Source: an uncultured Clostridia bacterium (lineage in GTDB: Bacteria; Bacillota; Clostridia; Oscillospirales; Acutalibacteraceae). From it: a DNA stretch of 9,214 nucleotides. Location: NCBI GenBank assembly GCA_946535695.1, contig CAMNDS010000027.1:1-9214 (forward strand), given 5' to 3'. This document shows, piece by piece, positions 6,830-9,214 of the stretch. Position 1 is the first letter of the stretch. Every line of letters starts with the position of its first letter. The notes below the pieces were generated by a model that did not search any database, was not told the DNA's origin, and saw only the letters and a program-made list of their open reading frames with translations. A program made the position numbers and the translations under genes.

Positions 6830-7745
6830 GAGCGTACTTAAATTTATAATTTTTAATAAACTTTATTGATTCCGTAGCGGCAACCGCACCGTCTGCGACG
6901 GCCGTGACTATTTGCCTGAGATTTTTTTCACGGCAATCTCCGGCCACATAGACGCCTTCGATATTAGTAATGCAGCTTTCGTCAGACGCAAAATAACCTA
7001 GATTATTTGAACTAATTTCTGAAAACGCGTTATTTGCAGGCTCTTGACCGATTGCAATAAATACAGCATCTGTAAAAATTTCTTCTTTTTTATTATTTTT
7101 ATTTAAAACTACTTTCTCGACTTTTTTATCACCTAAAATTTCATCAACAACAGTTTCGAACATTACTTTTATATTATCATGATTTTTTAAACTATCAGAT
7201 AAAATTTTTTCACCTTTAAAATATTTTTTTCGAACAGCCAAAATTACTTCTTTGCAAATTCCGGATAAATAAAGTGCATCTTCAAGAGCCGTATTGCCAC
7301 CACCTACGACAATAACTTTTTTATCTTTGAAAAAAAATCCATAACAAGTTGCGCAATACGAAACGCCTCTGCCCTTAAATTTTTCTTCACCCTTGCATTT
7401 TAAATTTCTTGTTTTTAAGCCCGTTGCAATAATCACGCTTTTGCATAAATATTCTTTGCCGTTGGAAGAAACAAGCATTTTCACATTATCGCTTAAATTT
7501 GAACTAATTATATCAGCATATTCAAAATTAACTCCAAAATTTTTAGCGCAATTAAACATATTTTCTGCAAGTTCAGCGCCCTTGATATTCACAAACCCAG
7601 GATAATTTGAAATTTCGCTGGTATAATTCATTTTTCCGCCGTAAAAATCGCGCTCTAAAATCAAAGTATCGATTCCGGCCCTTAGAGCATAAACCGCAGC
7701 AGATATCCCGGCAGGACCACCGCCGACTATTATTAAATCTTGCAC
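6816..7745 (-). CDS. trxB: thioredoxin reductase (NADPH-type fold) with CATC-Tyr active site
   Basis: The 309-residue flavoprotein should pass electrons from NAD(P)H through FAD to the adjacent thioredoxin. Domains follow the low-molecular-weight family: FAD motif GGGPAG (8-13), inserted NAD(P)H domain (about 115-240) with redox CATC (131-134) and GGGNTA (148-153), then a second FAD segment with YVAGDC (266-271). Two points are unusual. The residue after CATC is Tyr135 where the family usually has Asp (E. coli Asp139, a proposed general acid). The 2'-phosphate-binding HRRxxxR is VRKKYFK here, with basic charge partly kept. GTG start; AGGAG lies 5 nt upstream. It begins 21 nt after trxA and overlaps rlmN by 14 nt; it ends at the first of six tandem TAA triplets. 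A ferredoxin-dependent or other reductase role is possible but the intact GGGNTA argues for a pyridine nucleotide. Confidence 0.93.
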   Translation of the reverse strand: MQDLIIVGGGPAGISAAVYALRAGIDTLILERDFYGGKMNYTSEISNYPGFVNIKGAELAENMFNCAKNFGVNFEYADIISSNLSDNVKMLVSSNGKEYLCKSVIIATGLKTRNLKCKGEEKFKGRGVSYCATCYGFFFKDKKVIVVGGGNTALEDALYLSGICKEVILAVRKKYFKGEKILSDSLKNHDNIKVMFETVVDEILGDKKVEKVVLNKNNKKEEIFTDAVFIAIGQEPANNAFSEISSNNLGYFASDESCITNIEGVYVAGDCREKNLRQIVTAVADGAVAATESIKFIKNYKFKYAHARN

Positions 7746-7750
7746 GATAA

Positions 7751-7755
7751 CTCCT
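7751..7755 (-). promoter_or_regulatory. ribosome binding site for the GTG start of trxB
   Basis: AGGAG on the minus strand lies 5 nt before the GTG at 7745-7743, in the trxA-trxB gap. It supports GTG as the start, which also gives the normal short N-terminus before the FAD motif. Confidence 0.75.
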
Positions 7756-7766
7756 AAATTATTTAT

Positions 7767-8096
7767 TTAAACTACTGCAGTAGCACTTTTGATAAAATTT
7801 TCAAGCTGCTCATAACCCAAAGCGCCACTTGTTCTGTCAAATTCTTCGCCGTTTTTAAAAATAATGAAAGTCGGCACAGACGAAACATAATAATCACTGG
7901 CAATACCCTCGCAATCATCGACGTCTATTCCTATAAACTTAACTTGATTTTCAAATTCCTGAGATAATTTTTCAAAAACCGGCGCAATCATTTTGCAAGG
8001 TCCACACCAAGTTGCAAAAAATTTGGCCACAACCGGAACATTAGATTCTGAAATTATTTTTTGAAAATCTGACTTTTTATTAATCACATCAAGCAT
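7767..8096 (-). CDS. trxA: thioredoxin with altered buried Asp/Lys pair
   Basis: The 109-residue protein covers the entire thioredoxin fold. The redox site WCGPC (30-34), the following KMIAP, and the cis-Pro in SVPTF (Pro75) are present, and the chain aligns without gaps to E. coli TrxA from the active site through cis-Pro. It is expected to be cytoplasmic, as no signal peptide is seen, and to be reduced by the adjacent TrxB. The buried Asp26 of E. coli TrxA, the proton-transfer residue, is Lys25 here, and Lys57, its partner, is Gly56. An extra Cys62 lies in DDCEG. The ATG is preceded by GGAGG at a 7-nt spacing. It starts 32 nt after nifS and ends 21 nt before trxB. The fold and redox motif make the assignment firm; the changes may shift reduction potential or partner choice. 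Confidence 0.95.
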   Translation of the reverse strand: MLDVINKKSDFQKIISESNVPVVAKFFATWCGPCKMIAPVFEKLSQEFENQVKFIGIDVDDCEGIASDYYVSSVPTFIIFKNGEEFDRTSGALGYEQLENFIKSATAVV

Positions 8097-8103
8097 AAAA
8101 ATA

Positions 8104-8108
8104 CCTCC
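8104..8108 (-). promoter_or_regulatory. ribosome binding site for trxA
   Basis: GGAGG on the minus strand lies 7 nt before the ATG at 8096-8094 in the nifS-trxA gap. No promoter or convincing terminator fits in the same 32 nt, which supports co-transcription with nifS. Confidence 0.85.
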
Positions 8109-8128
8109 AAAAATAAAACATTTTTTGT

Positions 8129-9214
8129 TTATTTATTCCAAATAGGTGACATAGCACGCAGTTTTTTAACAATCGGCGGTAAAACTGAAATTATATAATC
8201 GACATCTTTCATAGTATTATTCACACCCAAAGTAATTCTGAGCGAGCCGTGAGCAACTTCGTGGCTAAGACCGATTGCCAATAAAACATGACTGGGGTCA
8301 AGCGAACCCGAAGTACACGCAGAACCTGACGAAGCACATATTCCCAAAGCATCAAGATTCAAAAGTATTGACTCGCCTTCGATGCCTTTAAAACAAAAAC
8401 TGGCGCTTCCGGGAGTTCTTAAATTAGGATGCCCCGTGAGTATAGTTTCTTCTATCAAAAGAATATTGTCAATAAGCTTTTTTTGCATATTTTTAAGTTT
8501 TGCCTGATTCGATTCCAAATTATTCGTATTTATCTCAAGCGCTTTGGCCATTCCCATAATAGAAGCTATGTTTTCAGTCCCGCCGCGCTTATTTTTTTCC
8601 TGAGCTCCACCATGAACAAAAGCTGGCAAATTTGTGCCTTTTTTTACATATAAAAATCCTATACCCTTCGGACCATTAAACTTATGTGCAGAAGCCGAAA
8701 GCATATCAATTCCTAAGTCTTTAACATCGATTTTAATATGCCCGACAGCTTGAACTGCATCTGTGTGAAATTTTATATTTTTTTTCTTACAAATACTTGC
8801 GAGATATTTAATAGGCTGAATAGTCCCGATTTCGTTATTAGCAAACATAATCGAAACAAGTTTAGTATTATCTTGCAAAGCACTTTCAAGAGTTTCCGGC
8901 AAAATCATACCAAATTTGTCAGGTTTTAAATAAGTAACTTGAACGCCGTTATTTTCTAAAAATCTGGCAGAATGTAATATCGCATGATGTTCTATCTGCG
9001 AAGTAATTATATGTTCATTACTGGAAAATTTTACAGAAGATTTTAATGCCCAATTGTCAGATTCTGTTCCGCATGAAGTAAAAAAAATCTCGTCGGGCTC
9101 GGCATTTATGCATTCTGCAATAATTTTTCTTGATTTTTCTAATTCTTGTTTTGCCTGTATACCAAGAGAATAAATGCTCGAAGCATTGCCAAAATGATTT
9201 TCTAAAAATGGCTA
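8129..9214 (-). CDS. nifS: group I cysteine desulfurase (NifS/IscS), 5' end missing, in-frame TAG at edge
   Basis: This PLP enzyme takes sulfur from cysteine as a persulfide for Fe-S clusters and thiolation. Homology runs over 360 codons, 9211 to 8132, with a TAA stop. Recognisable parts in order are PFLENHFGNASS at the edge, CGTESDNWALK (9071-9041), HTDAVQ with the PLP-binding Asp and Gln, the PLP Schiff-base Lys in SAHKFNG (codon 8683-8681), RGGTEN, and the catalytic loop SGSACTSGS with its Cys at 8317-8315, of the long-loop group I type. About 20-25 N-terminal residues, including the YLDNAATT region, would lie beyond the edge. The first in-frame ATG, at 8908, cannot be the true start: it has no SD and sits inside the conserved domain, and about 100 homologous codons precede it. 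The codon just before the conserved Pro, at 9214-9212, reads TAG. The gene is therefore either partial with an edge error or truncated by an amber mutation. Confidence 0.9.
9212..9214 (-). other. in-frame TAG within the nifS homology
   Basis: The last three bases, CTA, read TAG on the minus strand, in frame with and directly before the Pro of PFLEN. In NifS relatives the aligned residue lies between the Met and Pro of an A-M-x-P-(F/Y) segment and is often Leu or Lys; a TTG or AAG codon would become TAG by one change. Its position at the very end of the sequence makes a sequence-end error plausible. Confidence 0.7.

Noticed and set aside
8109..8128. Weak AAACA/TGTTT hairpin between nifS and trxA as a terminator
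   Set aside because: The stem is five nearly all-A/T pairs, too weak for intrinsic termination, and the gap is only 32 nt.
1420..9214. TAG reassigned to an amino acid genome-wide
   Set aside because: About 2,400 conserved minus-strand codons contain no internal TAG other than at the edge, and the exporter ends normally at TAG; TGA also acts as a stop for prkC.

Overview
The window looks like chromosomal DNA of a low-GC Gram-positive bacterium, most likely a clostridial member of the Bacillota. The reasons are the strongly A+T-rich sequence, a PASTA-type Ser/Thr kinase (PrkC) next to its PP2C phosphatase (PrpC) and rlmN, Shine-Dalgarno (SD) sites close to AGGAGG, and TTG and GTG starts. The standard code applies: TAA, TGA and TAG all serve as natural stops. 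No tRNA, rRNA, CRISPR array, insertion sequence or prophage gene was seen.

Layout. Bases 1-243 are a non-coding leader with one plausible sigma-A promoter. Bases 244-1299 (+) encode a two-helix membrane protein with a DUF3592-like core and an unidentified C-terminal domain. Bases 1300-1419 separate it from a convergent block. Everything from 1420 to the right edge lies on the minus strand and reads, in transcription order, nifS (5' end missing) > trxA > trxB > rlmN > prpC > prkC > ABC exporter. Gaps are 18-32 nt, and trxB/rlmN and rlmN/prpC overlap by 14 and 17 nt, so this is probably one operon whose promoter lies beyond the right edge.

How the genes may work together. NifS supplies sulfur for Fe-S clusters. 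TrxA/TrxB form a thiol-reducing couple. RlmN is a radical-SAM Fe-S enzyme with a catalytic cysteine pair that becomes a disulfide each cycle. The first four genes therefore form a plausible sulfur/redox/RNA-methylation set. PrpC and PrkC form an opposed phosphatase/kinase pair that senses the cell wall. The exporter occupies a place where rsgA/rpe often follow prkC.

The points most worth a second look are amino-acid changes at normally conserved proton-transfer sites in both halves of the thioredoxin couple (TrxA Asp26 position is Lys, with its Lys57 partner changed to Gly; TrxB CATC-Asp is CATC-Tyr), an in-frame TAG in nifS exactly at the right edge, a run of six tandem TAA triplets that ends trxB while encoding an Asn tract in rlmN, and the uncharacterised C-terminal half of the DUF3592-like protein. 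No clearly new multi-gene system was found; most of the window is housekeeping with unusual details.
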